From Hymenolepis diminuta (Eukaryota; Platyhelminthes; Cestoda; Cyclophyllidea; Hymenolepididae), in NCBI GenBank assembly GCA_900708905.1, contig CAADRB010000008.1, positions 3,094,744-3,158,743 of the forward strand: 64,000 bases of DNA, given 5' to 3'. This document shows positions 1-12,085 of this stretch, piece after piece (the stretch's first letter is position 1; the number at the start of each line of letters is the position of its first letter). The notes below the pieces were generated by a model, which had not been told where the DNA came from, did no database searches, and saw nothing but the letters and a program-made list of their open reading frames with translations. The position numbers and the translations under genes were made by a program.

Positions 1-457
1 CAACAGACGGAGCTTTTTCCACCGTGCCTACCGGTCCCAGCAGTTTTTAAGGATGTAATAACTGAACAACCGACTCCAGCTCTTCCTCCTCTGGTTTATC
101 CGCAGCCCTCTCTTTCATCACAACTTCCTGCCTATCCACCTTCTAACATAATCCATCCCCCACTAAATTCAGTCAATACAACAATGGATTTAGCTACTTC
201 TATGACTACAACAGTATCTGCAGTGAGCACACTTCGAGAAAGGTTGCAAGTTTCCTTCGGCACCTCGACAGAAAGAACAAATCTCATTTCAGCTGCTTTC
301 ATTCATCGATTGAAACAGAGAGTACAACAGAGACGAGAAGAGAACGCTTTGAATGGAATCAGAAGGATGAACGGGAATGGTGAATCCTCGGAAGAAGATG
401 AATACGAGTTCCAACAGGGAAGACGAATTAAAACAAGAAAGCTAAGAGGATCGGTGG
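1..457 (+). CDS. Gene A, partial: penultimate coding exon of an unrecognised protein
   Basis: Frame 1 is open from the first base of the window, so the true start lies upstream; the ATG at 184 is probably internal. The translation begins proline-rich (about residues 6-55), then has a Ser/Thr stretch, a predicted helical basic segment (HRLKQRVQQRREEN), an acidic patch (ESSEEDEYEF) and a basic patch (GRRIKTRKLRG). I place the donor at 457 (g|gtgaag, phase 1) because it joins in frame to the exon at 1338. The alternative donor gtgggt at 454 would give a stop straight after that junction. The open frame runs on to 606, but beyond 457 it looks intronic (hydrophobic, AT-rich). I do not recognise the family. 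The composition suggests a nuclear or scaffold protein tail; this is inference. Confidence 0.55.
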
Positions 458-1337
458 GTGAAGAATATTTGCTGATGTTTTTAAAGCAAAATATTTGTAA
501 TTTTAGTATAATAATTCTACTTGTGTATCAGATTGGAGGACGAATTATTGTAGAGATGCGCTGTATAACGCTTGTTAACATGTCACGAGGTAATCTAGCT
601 GTCTGAAAATAAAAAGAGATAAACTGATCGAAAGGACATTTAAAATGGACGTAAACAGGAAACATTACTGAGTTTTAGATTATAATTTAATGAATTAATA
701 GATGATCTCCAGGAAGAATATGCTCAGTTAAAATATCAGGAGATTATATTTAAATGTACTTTTTTAGCTTACAATAAATCTTATCAACATACTTCCTAAG
801 TATAATAATTAGAAAAATTTAGCTCCATAAAATCTTAATTTAAAATGCTAATCAATGAATAGCATCAGAATTCAGTTCAAAAGGATTTTAATAGAATGTT
901 GCTTCAGATGCCACCTAGTTGTGATTTAAGAATCAAAACTACTTTTCTATTTTATTATTAAGATTCTTAAACTTTGCCTTGAGCAAACAAATTTCGCTTT
1001 TTTAAACTACAAATTTGTGGATCTCTAAGCGCTTTGTTAAACGAGACTTTATAGTTGTACCCTCTCAGCAATTGAGCGGTTTATTAAACCTCAGCTATAT
1101 TTTTTAATACCTTCGGGCGGTATTTTGGTTTGTTCCTATCGTCTATTACCGCTGTCTCAAGTGGTCGCCTTGTCTTTATTGACCCGTTCCAGCCTGGATG
1201 AAGAAGACAAATCAATTTTAACTCATTTAAGTCAAATTTGTCCAACTTTTTAGTATGAAAGTATACTCGTACAAAGAAAAGGATTAGTTGGCTATCTTGT
1301 TAGCAAGTAATATAAAGTTAAAATATTGCATTTCTAG

Positions 1338-1405
1338 GTTTGAGCAAGGAAATCTTTTGGTCAGAGGACGAGCCAAAGGAGCCTTACATTGTGCACCGAA
1401 AATGA
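1338..1405 (+). CDS. Gene A, candidate terminal exon with stop
   Basis: A tttctag acceptor precedes a phase-1 exon that continues the preceding exon in frame, reads SKEIFWSEDEPKEPYIVHRK and stops at TGA 1403-1405. The acidic, proline- and lysine-bearing composition is coding-like and follows naturally from the acidic/basic tail of the previous exon. A second frame (phase 2) is also open here and ends in TAA, so the frame choice rests on the 457 donor. An AATAAA follows about 100 bases downstream. Confidence 0.45.
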
Positions 1406-1505
1406 AAAATTAAAATTATTTAGATGAACTTATATTACTGTTCAATTAACAGTTAATATTAAGATACAAGTTCAATTTTTTCATTGAAAATTGCACATTT
1501 TTTGA

Positions 1506-1511
1506 AATAAA
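1506..1511 (+). terminator. Candidate poly(A) signal of gene A
   Basis: AATAAA lies about 100 bases after the proposed stop of gene A. In AT-rich DNA this hexamer is common by chance, so it only supports the model. Confidence 0.35.
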
Positions 1512-4500
1512 TTTATCAAATGTTAGTTTCACAAATTAGTGCTTCTTAAATCACAACATATTTCTGAGCATATATCTGAGAAAGTTCATTTTTCTTCTCC
1601 TAAATGCCTTCATCATAAACCAACTGATCAAACGTTTTTAAAATATCCCTAATTAAAGGTTACTTTTTATCTTATCTTATGAGCCTTTCTATATTTACTC
1701 ATAAATTAAATATAATTAGAATTGCTTATAAACAGAATTAAAAATTTTGAGTTTATCTAGAGTAATCAGAAATAAATCATCCAGAAAAATTTGTTGTAAA
1801 AATTATAATTTACCTAATTTTTAAAAGTATTAATGTAATCTTCATAGAAAGGATCGGTACGATTTAACCACCTCTTTAGTAGGATAAAAAAAATTATATT
1901 TTTGATATAATTTCATTTGGTTTATCTCTTTTAAAAAGTCGAGCAAATGCAGTTGAACTAAAATCTACCATCAGATGTAAAAGTTCGTCATTTGTACCAA
2001 AGGTTTGTGATACTACTTTATTGATTATACTTCCAAGAGGTAATCAAAGGCTTCAAAATGGAATGATTTGCAAAAATAAACACGTGTAGATCTAAAAAAT
2101 ATAATTAGATGGAAAAGTTAATGCGATATAAATTATTTTGGCTAGAGCCTATCAATTGATCCTAATTGATCTTGCTTAACGATTGGATGGACGTATGGGT
2201 ATATGAATAGGTTGTAATACACTAATGCAAAAATGATGATATAAAACCACAGAATATATGCAGAACAGTAAAGTAATTAAAAATGAGTAAAAGGGAGGAA
2301 GTGATTAGAATTTATGAATTAAATCTCATCCAAGTTCAACATATTTCACTTAGTCAATTTAGCTCAATGCCTTGTAATCCAATATCTCGTAGACTGAATT
2401 TCAGAATTTGTTTCAATTATCAAGATATTTGCACGATAATAAGAAACAACACAAATTTTTTGCGAATCAGAATTCATTCTATCTGTAAGTAAATATCAAC
2501 CTTTCTAGCTGATCCATAAGTAAACTACGGCATGAATTTTATTATCACATCTACTTTGTTGTTTATTCAAAGTGGTCATTTTCACTCAATTCTGTGAATT
2601 TCATCCTACGTGTAGATCGGTATTCTCACATCTGAACAATTCATATAAAGCATATTGTAACGAAACTTTGTTAAGTAAATTAATGAATGTATCTTGCAGT
2701 GGAGGATGTAAGGCTTTTGAATAAAACATCATCTTACCTGTTAAATTTTATAAAACCTTCACTAATCAATGCCATATCTGACAACGTTTAACATTTTAAA
2801 GGCATTTTCAAATATTTTATTGCTAATTATATCATTACTTTCATTATGGAAGCAAATATAATCTAATTATCAAAACCAACCAATCAAAAATTAACGAGAT
2901 GGCGCTCATTTTTTAAATGTATTATTTATTTCCATTTTCCCTTACATAGGAGTAATTAAACCCTCTTTATGTGAAAACTAATGCCTAGTTACGTCTTATT
3001 AATGTTGCTAAAGGAGTCTGAAAGGTTTTCTTTTTCTTACGTATTTCTATATTTTGTCTAAAAGTGATTAATATTTAAATTAAACTGCAATCGTTATCAC
3101 CCATTTTAAAAAACACAATAATTATACATAGTTAGCCGTAAATGTAGGTAAATGCTAATTTCTCTAAAATTACCGCATAGAACAATGAACAAGCTAATTT
3201 ATAATAAATTTTGTTTATGCCAATCAAACAAAGACGCTTATTCTCTTCCTCAACTGCCTACTTTAACCTTATTGTTGATAAGAGTAGTAGGCAAGTGAAG
3301 GCGAAAGTTTGGCTACCTCTAAAAGAGTAGCAGAAAAGGAGCAACTTTAGTATTATTTAAGGGAAAAAATAAGCAGCTGATTTATATCTACCTTTGAAAT
3401 ACGAAAACAAAAACAAAAGTCATTCTGGGGAAAATGAAAAATGTAAAGTGGAGTAAAGTGATTTGTCATTTATAGTAAAATAATGAGTATAATTTTAAAT
3501 GTCCGAATAATAGAATTCACATAGACCTTCAACTCTGGATGTACTTTCTTTTGATTTCACAGTGAGTAAAATCGGAAGAAATCTATTTGTGACCCTGGCG
3601 ACTTAAACCAAAACGATACGTTGATGGCTTTCAGTGAGATTGTAGGATGCTAGAGGTAGAAAAAACAAGCTTATCAAAGAGAGAGCTCAGTAAAGAATGT
3701 GTTTTGATGAGAAATGGCGGAAATGGAGATTTAGAAAAACTTGCGAATTACGGATTCAGGCGGATTTCGTTGATAAGATGACATCATGGATTGATAGAAA
3801 TCGGTTTCAGGTGCTATATAAAGGAATTAGCTGGATGATCTGGTCTCAATTTGCTAGTAAAATCATATGTTAAGGGCAGAGTCTATAAAAGGTGATTGTT
3901 CTAAAGTTGACAGACTGTTAAAATGGATCTGTGAACAAAGTATGTCTAAAATAATTATGATGTTTCAAGGAAAGTTTTATTATCTGGTGATGATTTTACT
4001 TAAACTGGGGATATCAACTTTTGCAGCATCTTGACTTTCTTTTGAGGATTAATTAAAGAACAGTGGATGGGTTTGGGACGATTTCAAGTGACTGACAAGC
4101 TGTCAGTAATCGCAGTTTGGAGTTAATACTCATAACTTAATTCGAATAACTTAATCTGAAAATTAATTTAAGTATTTAAAAATTTTTAATGTTAAAATGA
4201 ATTCGCTTCAGACTAAAGTTTTCCTTTGATCAAATAAGGACTTATATATAGGTTAAGTAACTTTAAAGCCTACTTTTAAATACGGCACCAAAAACAAGAC
4301 AGAAGGAGAATTTAGCAATATGTTTCAACATAACTTCCGCTTGTCTTTTAATAAGAACCGCCAAATATTTAGTTCACTTGGTTATTAATATAAAAAACAT
4401 CTTCGTGGCATTAAATTATTGTTTTCAACGAGTAGTCAGGATGTCCTTAAAATTCAGCTTCCACCTGATAGTCCAGAATAGGAAAATGCCCGCTTCGTTA

Positions 4501-5915
4501 TTACACAACTACTTTTCAAATGAATAGTCAAAATTACATGATATAATAACTTACATGCCTTTTTTAAAGTTAGACTAGTGGCGCAGTGTTCTAGAAGGTT
4601 ATTGGACATACCTTTATTAGAGAAGTAATTATTACTCCTGTTCAGTTATTTAGAGAAATTCTGCCCATCGGGGATTTCCTGATCAGATTATCAAACTCCG
4701 CATCAAATCAAAAGGGCAGAATTGGACTTAAAACTGTGATATTTACCCTTGATAGGGGTTTGCAGGGCAATAGTAATGTTGAGCATTTTTATTTCTGCTA
4801 AAATTTAATAATAATAATAATACATCACACCTTATATTAAAAGATTCTTGATTCCAGAAGAAGCATGTGGAAATGTCTTGATTTTAATGTTAATTACAAT
4901 CCAAATTTATTATAACTAAGGATAAAAACAGAACTTATAAAGGATGGAATAAAAATAATATTGATTCGCAAAAATGAATGATGAAGATAAAATTGCAAAT
5001 GGAGAAATTTTGCATTTAAAAGGTATGATTCTTACAACTTCAGCCCATCAAATGACTAGAGATGAGCCAAAAGATAACCACAACCAGACCACAAGCTTTA
5101 AACCATGCATTTTATAGTTTATTATGCATCTTACAACAATCAATTGTTTTCATTTATATTAATAGGAAGTACTTTAAAATAGAAAACAGTTTTTCCCAGA
5201 TGAAAGAGTCATGTTAGGGACATACTGAAAAGGAATCAATGTGTACTTGATTTAGGTCATCAACTCACATTCGGCATACTCTCTTCAGTCAGTCGTAAAG
5301 AAACGATTCAAGTACCCTTAAAAATATATTCGCGATCTTTTCAAGGCATTTAAGTAACTGTAACTGTAACGTAACAGTTTGTAAGTTCAGACGTCATAGT
5401 TTAGACTTCCATTATTGTACATTATTGGTCACTGGGCAACCATGTACTATGATGATTTACTGAGTTATAAATAAATACTTTTCAATTTGAGTTCAGAAAA
5501 AAATAGATGCCCTATTAAAAAATAATAGTTACTCTCCTTGTTTATACAAACTGACCACTCTGCAACTATGTTAGAAGGGGCGTGGATAGCTATCCTAAAT
5601 GAGCCACGAAGACCTGCATTTATGTATTCTTCTACCATCTAGAGAACACCAATGAAAAGTAAAACGATTTCTTGGGCAATTTCTGTAAGACATGTGCAAC
5701 AATACGAGGTTATAATGTCAAAACTCTAGCGAACATTCCTAAAGATAAGAAAACTTTATTTTCCTTAACCCAACTCATAAAGTTTCATTTTTGCTCAACA
5801 ACGTCTCTCTATCAACTTCACGGTTTAATTACTTTTAATCATATGATATTGATAGACAGTAAAAAAAGACTCTGGCAAAACATTTCAATGAATTATTCTC
5901 TTGCTTTTATTCTAG
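1512..5915. other. Gene-poor stretch between gene A and gene B
   Basis: I see no supported coding exon here. The short open frame at 2283-2492 lacks recognisable protein character. At 4573-4586 the string gactagtggcgcag matches the start of the tRNA-like element at 61554 but without a downstream B box, so it is at most a fragment. If gene A and gene B are one gene, this would be intron. Confidence 0.5.
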
Positions 5916-6394
5916 TCCTTGACAAGGAAGATGGTGCCAGATGTTAATCGGCAATCAATCCTCAATTCCACTGTAACCTCTCCAAAATTATCAACTAGTT
6001 TGGCTGCTCTATCTTTAAGATCTTCGCCACCACCTCCACCGGCTCCTTTCTGTGCGAACAAACACCTCAACCATCAACACGCATCGATTTCGCCTTCAAA
6101 AAATACGCTGAAGTCACTTTGCTTAGAAGCAGAAGATTTGATTCCTCTGACAACCTCTGGAAGCCTTTTTTCAAACTCTAATGCGCTATCTGTAACAAAT
6201 TCAGCTTCTGCGTCATTAAAACGAAAGGTGAATTTTGCTGACAGAGTACAAAAGGAAGGAATTGGATCACAGCCCTCAAATAGCAGATCTTTGGATGAAA
6301 ATGAAAACACAGTACCGAAAATCAAACCAGCAATTAAGAAAGGTGATAATACTAAAGATAACTCCGATCCGGTGACGAACGGAAAACGACCGAT
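5916..6394 (+). CDS. Gene B, coding exon: disordered protein with RVxF-type PP1-docking motif
   Basis: An attctag acceptor at 5914-5915 opens a 479-base reading frame that ends at a gtaagc donor (phase 2). The first ATG in frame is at 5931, giving MVPDVNRQSILNST; if translation starts there, bases 5916-5930 are 5' UTR. The protein is low in order: Ser/Thr/Pro-rich, with a poly-proline run (SSPPPPPAP) and many Asn. The notable motif is KRKVNFADRV (about 6219-6248), which fits the RVxF consensus used to dock protein phosphatase 1. SILN near the N-terminus loosely resembles the SILK motif that accompanies RVxF in some PP1 partners. No enzyme domain is visible. Role as a PP1 regulator is inference. 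The antisense open frame at 6074-6325 is a shadow. Confidence 0.7.
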
Positions 6395-9300
6395 GTAAGC
6401 TTTGATTTTGGTAGTCCTATTTAATGTTTAATCATTACGTTTTGAAAGAAATTAAGAATAATTATAAGAAAGTCGTTGGTATATGAAAATTTTTAGTTAT
6501 TTTGATCGTAATTGATTTCTGTGATAAAAACCAGCAATATCATAAGGAATCTCTGAGGATTTTTTGAGCGAGATTTTGAGATTCAGGCTGAATTCGAGAG
6601 TTTCATTACTGTTGAATTACGCGCTTTATGTTAGAAGATCGAAATATTTTACGTCGGCAGATAAACAAGGTATGGCTGATCGTCAAAGAGAATTGATGTT
6701 CATCTTGACCTGTGATGATGAAAAGAAATATTTATTAACGAAAATAGGATGATTTTATAATAAAGGAAAGATTTCTGAGGGGACCTCAATTCTCTCATTT
6801 ATAGAATTTTAAAAATGCATAACAGATTAGGGTGACAAAGACGCTATGAAATTAATATTGATTATTAAATTATCTAAAAAGAGAATAACTAAACTTTACT
6901 AGCAAATTCATATTCGATTATTTGAATTAGCCTCACAATCTACAGACTTCTGTCTGTAAATAGATAGGACTGTTCTATCCAAAGATATTATAATAACCAA
7001 CGTCAGCATGGAAACCTCTGTTATTTTTCTTTGCAGAAAAGCAAGTGAAATCGGGTAAGCAAAGTACAATGAGGGATAAGTAGAGAAATTCGAAAAGAGA
7101 GCGTCAAACTCATTGATAATTTGATTTTCCAATTTGGGTTATAGAGCGTTCACTTCAAGATCAGTTCACTAGCACACGTTGCAAGATCCATATCCCTTTT
7201 GTTGAAGGACGAAAAACAATGTGAATTTACATCTTAACAAAGCAGAGATCAAGAAGCAGAGTTCACTTAATATGATTTCTAATACAAGGATCGATCTTTA
7301 TATAAAATCTAAAGTTAACTTAGAGTCTATATTTACTTTGGGGCGATTCCGTAAGTAGGATATCAGATAATCATAGAAAGAAATTTTTAAAAACTAAAAG
7401 GATGAGGCAGAAAAGGTAAAGAGGGTAGAAAATAGTGGTATTTCTAAGGATTTGGTGTTAATAATGATGTAATGAGGTCAGTTTTGTTCCTAATGCTCCT
7501 TAAGATTCAAAAATTGCGCTTACTGTCTTTTTATAATGAATACCAAGTGTAATAATATCGCAATTTTAATTGTGGAAAGCAATTGACTTCGATTAACAGT
7601 AAGTCCAACAAATGATAACAGGGAGGGGATTAAAAGATACAGAGTAACGTCAAGGTATCAATGCTTTGCTTAAATTTTGGACTCGGATTGTACAATACTT
7701 ACTAAATGGGCAGTTCATGTTTCAAAATTTTTTTAAGGATTTATGCTCCGGACTGCAACAATGCTTATCAACGATGTCCCGTGCCCACTGACCTTTTATT
7801 AAATCAATTCATATCCTTATGACCTCAAATCGTTTTTCCTCACAATGATTTAGAAGTGCGACCATAAACATCTTTATCATTCAGCCTTTAGTGAATGAGC
7901 CTTTAATCTGGCCTTCGCACCAGATACCATTTGAAGAAAGGAATAATTTACTATTGCTATTTGCATAAAATAGGACAGGTATGGTTAGCAAATTACATCC
8001 TTTTCAAAATTCACATTAAAAAAACATTCTGATGTAATTAGCTTAAAAAAGGCATTTTAAACAGTTATTTGAACGTATTCGTTCAAAATTTTTCCTTCAA
8101 AGAGATTTTACAAATTCCAATCTTGGTTTCTTTTAAGTATTTGAAAAAGGAAAGATAGTTTAGTGGCGGTATAACAGATTCGTAACTAACTGCAATAGTG
8201 ATTGGGTAATCGATTTGGCTCCGCTTTTTTACTTCCTCCACTTCAGTCGGCAAATAATTCCTCTCCGCTTATGAGGTATACACAAATATTTTATTTTATC
8301 AAAAGAATACACATTGACGTTTGCCTTGGCAGTTATTTATATTTTCGACCTGCTTCGGCCTTGTGTTCATTTCCAATAAACGTTTCCAGCTATCATCTCT
8401 TTCTCCTTCCTATCTTGTGGGGAAAGAATTCCTAAAGTCATGGCTGAAATAACTTGTTTCCTATATTGTTATATTTTAACCTTAAACAACCCACATTTTA
8501 GGACGCTTGACAATAGATGGCTAATTATAGGTTAAAACGATTGGTTGGCGATATGCACATCTGAAAACCCCCCCAACCAATCAGATGGTACCGTAGTTAT
8601 GAAAATCATGATCATTGCATAAAGCTCGCGATTCAGATAGTCACAGGCACCTTTTTCATGTTTCCAAATAGTTAAGAATTTTGCCGTCATGTTAAATAAG
8701 CTCTGATAAAATTTTGAAATAAGTCATAGAGGTGGAAAATAGATTGATTTCATTCATTGAGTGGAATTCGGAAAAATTTTATATATAGAAATCTTTTCTT
8801 TTGCGCTTGACTTTTATTATTTTGTCACATTAATGATTTTGACAATGAAGAATTCCACTGCTATATTATCAGTCAATCGAGTAGTAAAACATCTTCAAAT
8901 GGCTGTGTTGTGCACAGGTATGTGTACTTTCTTAATTAATGCATGAAAAGAAATAGCTGATTGGGTGTCGTGTCTTCTCCTGTCTTCATTCTCAGCCTGT
9001 TCTACATGCGTAGACAGCCTACAACATTCTGAAACAGTGGCGAAGAAACTCAAAATATAACAGTCAAATCACCTTAAATCAAATTGGTTCTCGTAAGCGA
9101 ATAAGAAGGAAGGACAAATTAACCGAACTACACAAACTGCAATTTCGCTTAAGGTCGTGAAATTTTCCATTTTAAATGTAAGAAATGTTCAGCATATACT
9201 TCTTCCAAATAAATATCTCCAATTACAAATTATTAGAGGAATTAATGAAAGTGACGCATTTTAAATTGAAATTATTGATATATTTTATGTAAGTTCAAGT

Positions 9301-9446
9301 TTAATATTTTTTTTGAGTTTAATTTAATTTAATAGGTATTGAAAATGAAGTTTCAATCAATCTCTCACTACAAACTCTAAGTTTGCTCTCATGTGTCATT
9401 CAAAATTCATTTTAGCGAGAATTTTGAATAACCTGTATCATTTTAG

Positions 9447-9519
9447 GTCGCAGAGATCCGTAGCTTTCGTGGATGAAATCGACACAAAGAGCATATCTGA
9501 CCCGGATAAAGATGTCTAA
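9447..9519 (+). CDS. Gene B, candidate terminal exon with stop
   Basis: The acceptor attttag at 9446 is followed by a frame open only in phase 2, exactly the phase left by the donor at 6394; the junction makes an ATG (Met) codon. It reads SQRSVAFVDEIDT and ends DPDKDV, TAA at 9517-9519. RSVAF is a second RVxF-type match, and FVDEID parallels the NFAD of the first motif. With the ATG at 5931 the two exons give about 178 residues. A competing phase-2 terminal exon exists far downstream at 36890, so this could be one of two alternative ends. Confidence 0.5.
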
Positions 9520-9528
9520 GGAACTTCA

Positions 9529-9650
9529 GGTAAAGTAAAAATATTGTGATATTTCCAAGTAATCTTGTTATAATGTTTATCAGAAATACCTTATTTAAAC
9601 TGTGACAGCAATGGATAAAATTTTTATATCAGCGTTATTTTTTTATTTTA
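9529..9650 (+). other. Possible 3' UTR intron of gene B
   Basis: A strong donor (cttcag|gtaaag) sits 10 bases after the stop codon, and a strong acceptor (tttttattttag) ends at 9650. Being so close to the stop, splicing here would not be expected to trigger nonsense-mediated decay. Neither other frame of the 9447-9528 segment stays open, so the intron is more likely in the UTR than in coding sequence. Confidence 0.4.
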
Positions 9651-9684
9651 GGCGCTCAAGTTGTGTCTCTGAGTTCTGCATGAA

Positions 9685-9690
9685 AATAAA
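9685..9690 (+). terminator. Candidate poly(A) signal of gene B
   Basis: AATAAA lies in the segment after the proposed 3' UTR intron, about 165 bases past the stop codon. Confidence 0.4.
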
Positions 9691-12015
9691 ACTCGCAAAA
9701 TATGTGTATATTTTTCTAGTAATCAATATTTTCTATTAAATGGGGTTTTGAAGCCTTATTTTATATTTAACCTAGATAAATAATGTGTGGATACATTGAT
9801 ATATCATCATCAAGCATAAATTTAAGACCTCTAATCTTCTTTAACTTTAAAGTACTGATTGAGTGGTCAGATTTCGTATTGGCCTTGCAGGGCAGGATGT
9901 TGTTGATATAGTGCAAATGAAGTTTTATATAGAGGAGTCCGTGATTAAACAATGAAATGTTAACTGAGAGGTCCACAGTATTAAAACCTTACCGCATAGC
10001 TTGAAGTGGCCGATTTCTATACCATAGCCGCCATATTGCCACCTCCAACTTATTTTAAACAGAAGGATAATGGTGTACTGAATGCGTCTGCAAAATAAGC
10101 GAGAAAATGGACTGTACTTTTGGTGCGACTAATTATTTACAGATGTTTGACCCAGACTGAGGTCAGCCAATGACCGTAGAATAAATAATAGAAGAAATTG
10201 AAAGGTTAATAGACATTATAGAGTCTGGGCTCGCTGGAATGACATCAATAATCTTTGAAATAGTTAAAATTAGGACATAATGTACGGTTCAAAAACTTGG
10301 GATAAAAGTCGACTAGTATAGAGCAAGGAAAGAGGAAGTTAACCTCCCTATAAGCGGTCGGATAGAATTGATTAAAACGCAATATACCAGAGTAAGATAA
10401 TAGCGAAGAATTAATGAGCGCCATACGGTAAGAGGAATATCACAGACAGGGGAAAGTACAGCTCTGTATGCGGTAGATAAGAGATTGAAGGAAATCAATG
10501 TAAGAATTAGGTCAATTTTATGAAGTTTCAACTATTCAGACCTTAAGAAAATAGAACAAAGAAGACCTGTAGCTCAAACAACTGCCTTTTCTTAAGAAGT
10601 TTAATTCCCTTATTCATTATTGGATACGTGGCAAATAACTGACTGCCTAGTTAATCAGTAGTCCCTACGATAATTATTTCTACGGTGAGCTTAATTACTT
10701 GGACGCAAGCATAGAAATCCAAAAGCGATAACCTAGTGAATGAGGCATGAAATTGATGAGTTTCATTCAAGTGAATCGAGATTATTCAATTCGGTTTCCT
10801 AAAATTTAACTGCGGGTAAAGCCAAGAACATTTCATTGCGATCAATAAATTAACGTTATTGCATTTATTATAAATTCATTTTGTTTTCATCCTTAAGATA
10901 GCTATTTTTATGTCAAGATCAATTGCGTATCTGACAAATTAAGGGCTGGAACAAGATACCTCCTAAATTTCCTGATTTAGATTAGCAAATTTCACGCAAA
11001 TGCAGGTGAGACTTGCAGAAGTACCTCAAGCGCGAAACGTTTGCGCGTTTAGAAAAATCCTCTTAACTCATTAATCATCGGCCTTTGAAAGATAGGGGAA
11101 GGGGAGAAAGAGTAAGAACTTTAAAAGGAAGTTTCACTTCCTCCTCCTCTGCTTGCGGCTTGATTGAACAGCAAACTAAAAGCCGAAACCTAAAGCAAAG
11201 ACATATTAATCCGCATAATTCGTTTTTAAATGATATTCTGCACGTGATTCTGGGAAAAACTGAAAATCTGAGATAAACCGTATTGAGTTTTCTTACAAAC
11301 GTTTAGTCTTTTGTTTCCGCAGACCAATCATTCAATCCGTACAGGTGAATAGATTCAATGTCCAAAATTTAGCGTATATTATGAAATTGTTTTAAATGCA
11401 ATCAGTTTAACACTTTCTGGAGCAAGGGGCCAGATATGTTGTGGTTACTATAACTATTATAAACTGAGTTCCCAATATAATTTTACAAGTGTCTATGCGT
11501 TTATTGTTGACATAATTAAACTTCAATATCGAAGGTAAAGTATATGTAAGGTGTTTAAGAAGTTAAAGTGGGAAGGAGAATTTAGGTTGAGCGACAGCTT
11601 GAGTCTTCCTAGTATTTGGTTGACTTAATATTGCGCATATTTTGTTTTTATCACTGGCGACTGAAAGATCAAGACCTATTCATGAAATTCAAATCGAAAA
11701 TAAATTTTAATTTGCCTTAAATAAAAATTGTTCGAAACTGTTCATGACGGCCTCACTGCTACACAAGTAGCCCACATCAATTAACGTCGTAAGTCTGCCA
11801 AGACTACTGTAAGCAAGTGGATCTGCCGTAGCAGGAACCTCCAAAACGTGACATTAAGTGCAAATTCCATGCAAGGTTTAATGTAGAGAGATAGTGTTAT
11901 TCTGGAGTTAATCAAAGTTCGTTATGTAGGGCTCTTCTAAACCGCTGCAATCTCAAGAATTCTAGTTTCCGCAGCTATTGAATTTGTGCTCACTAGATAC
12001 CGCTAGGCTACGGGT

Positions 12016-12036
12016 GATAGATAGATAGATAGATAA
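12016..12036. repeat. (GATA)n microsatellite
   Basis: About five perfect GATA units, immediately beside an LTR-like repeat end. Confidence 0.9.
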
Positions 12037-12085
12037 GACAGAACGCAATTTTTTCAATCACTTTATTAACTAAGCAAAGATTTTA
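12036..12085 (-). repeat. LTR/element 3'-end-like repeat, minus strand
   Basis: On the minus strand this reads as an AATAAAG signal followed by a short tail ending in gcgttctgtc. The same arrangement (gaacgca, then ttattaa, then caaag on +) recurs at 41107-41155 with about two-thirds identity by eye. This pattern, a poly(A) signal close to an element end, suits an LTR R-U5 region. Family unknown. Confidence 0.45.

Noticed and set aside
6074..6325. 83-codon minus-strand open frame
   Set aside because: Shadow of the gene B exon.
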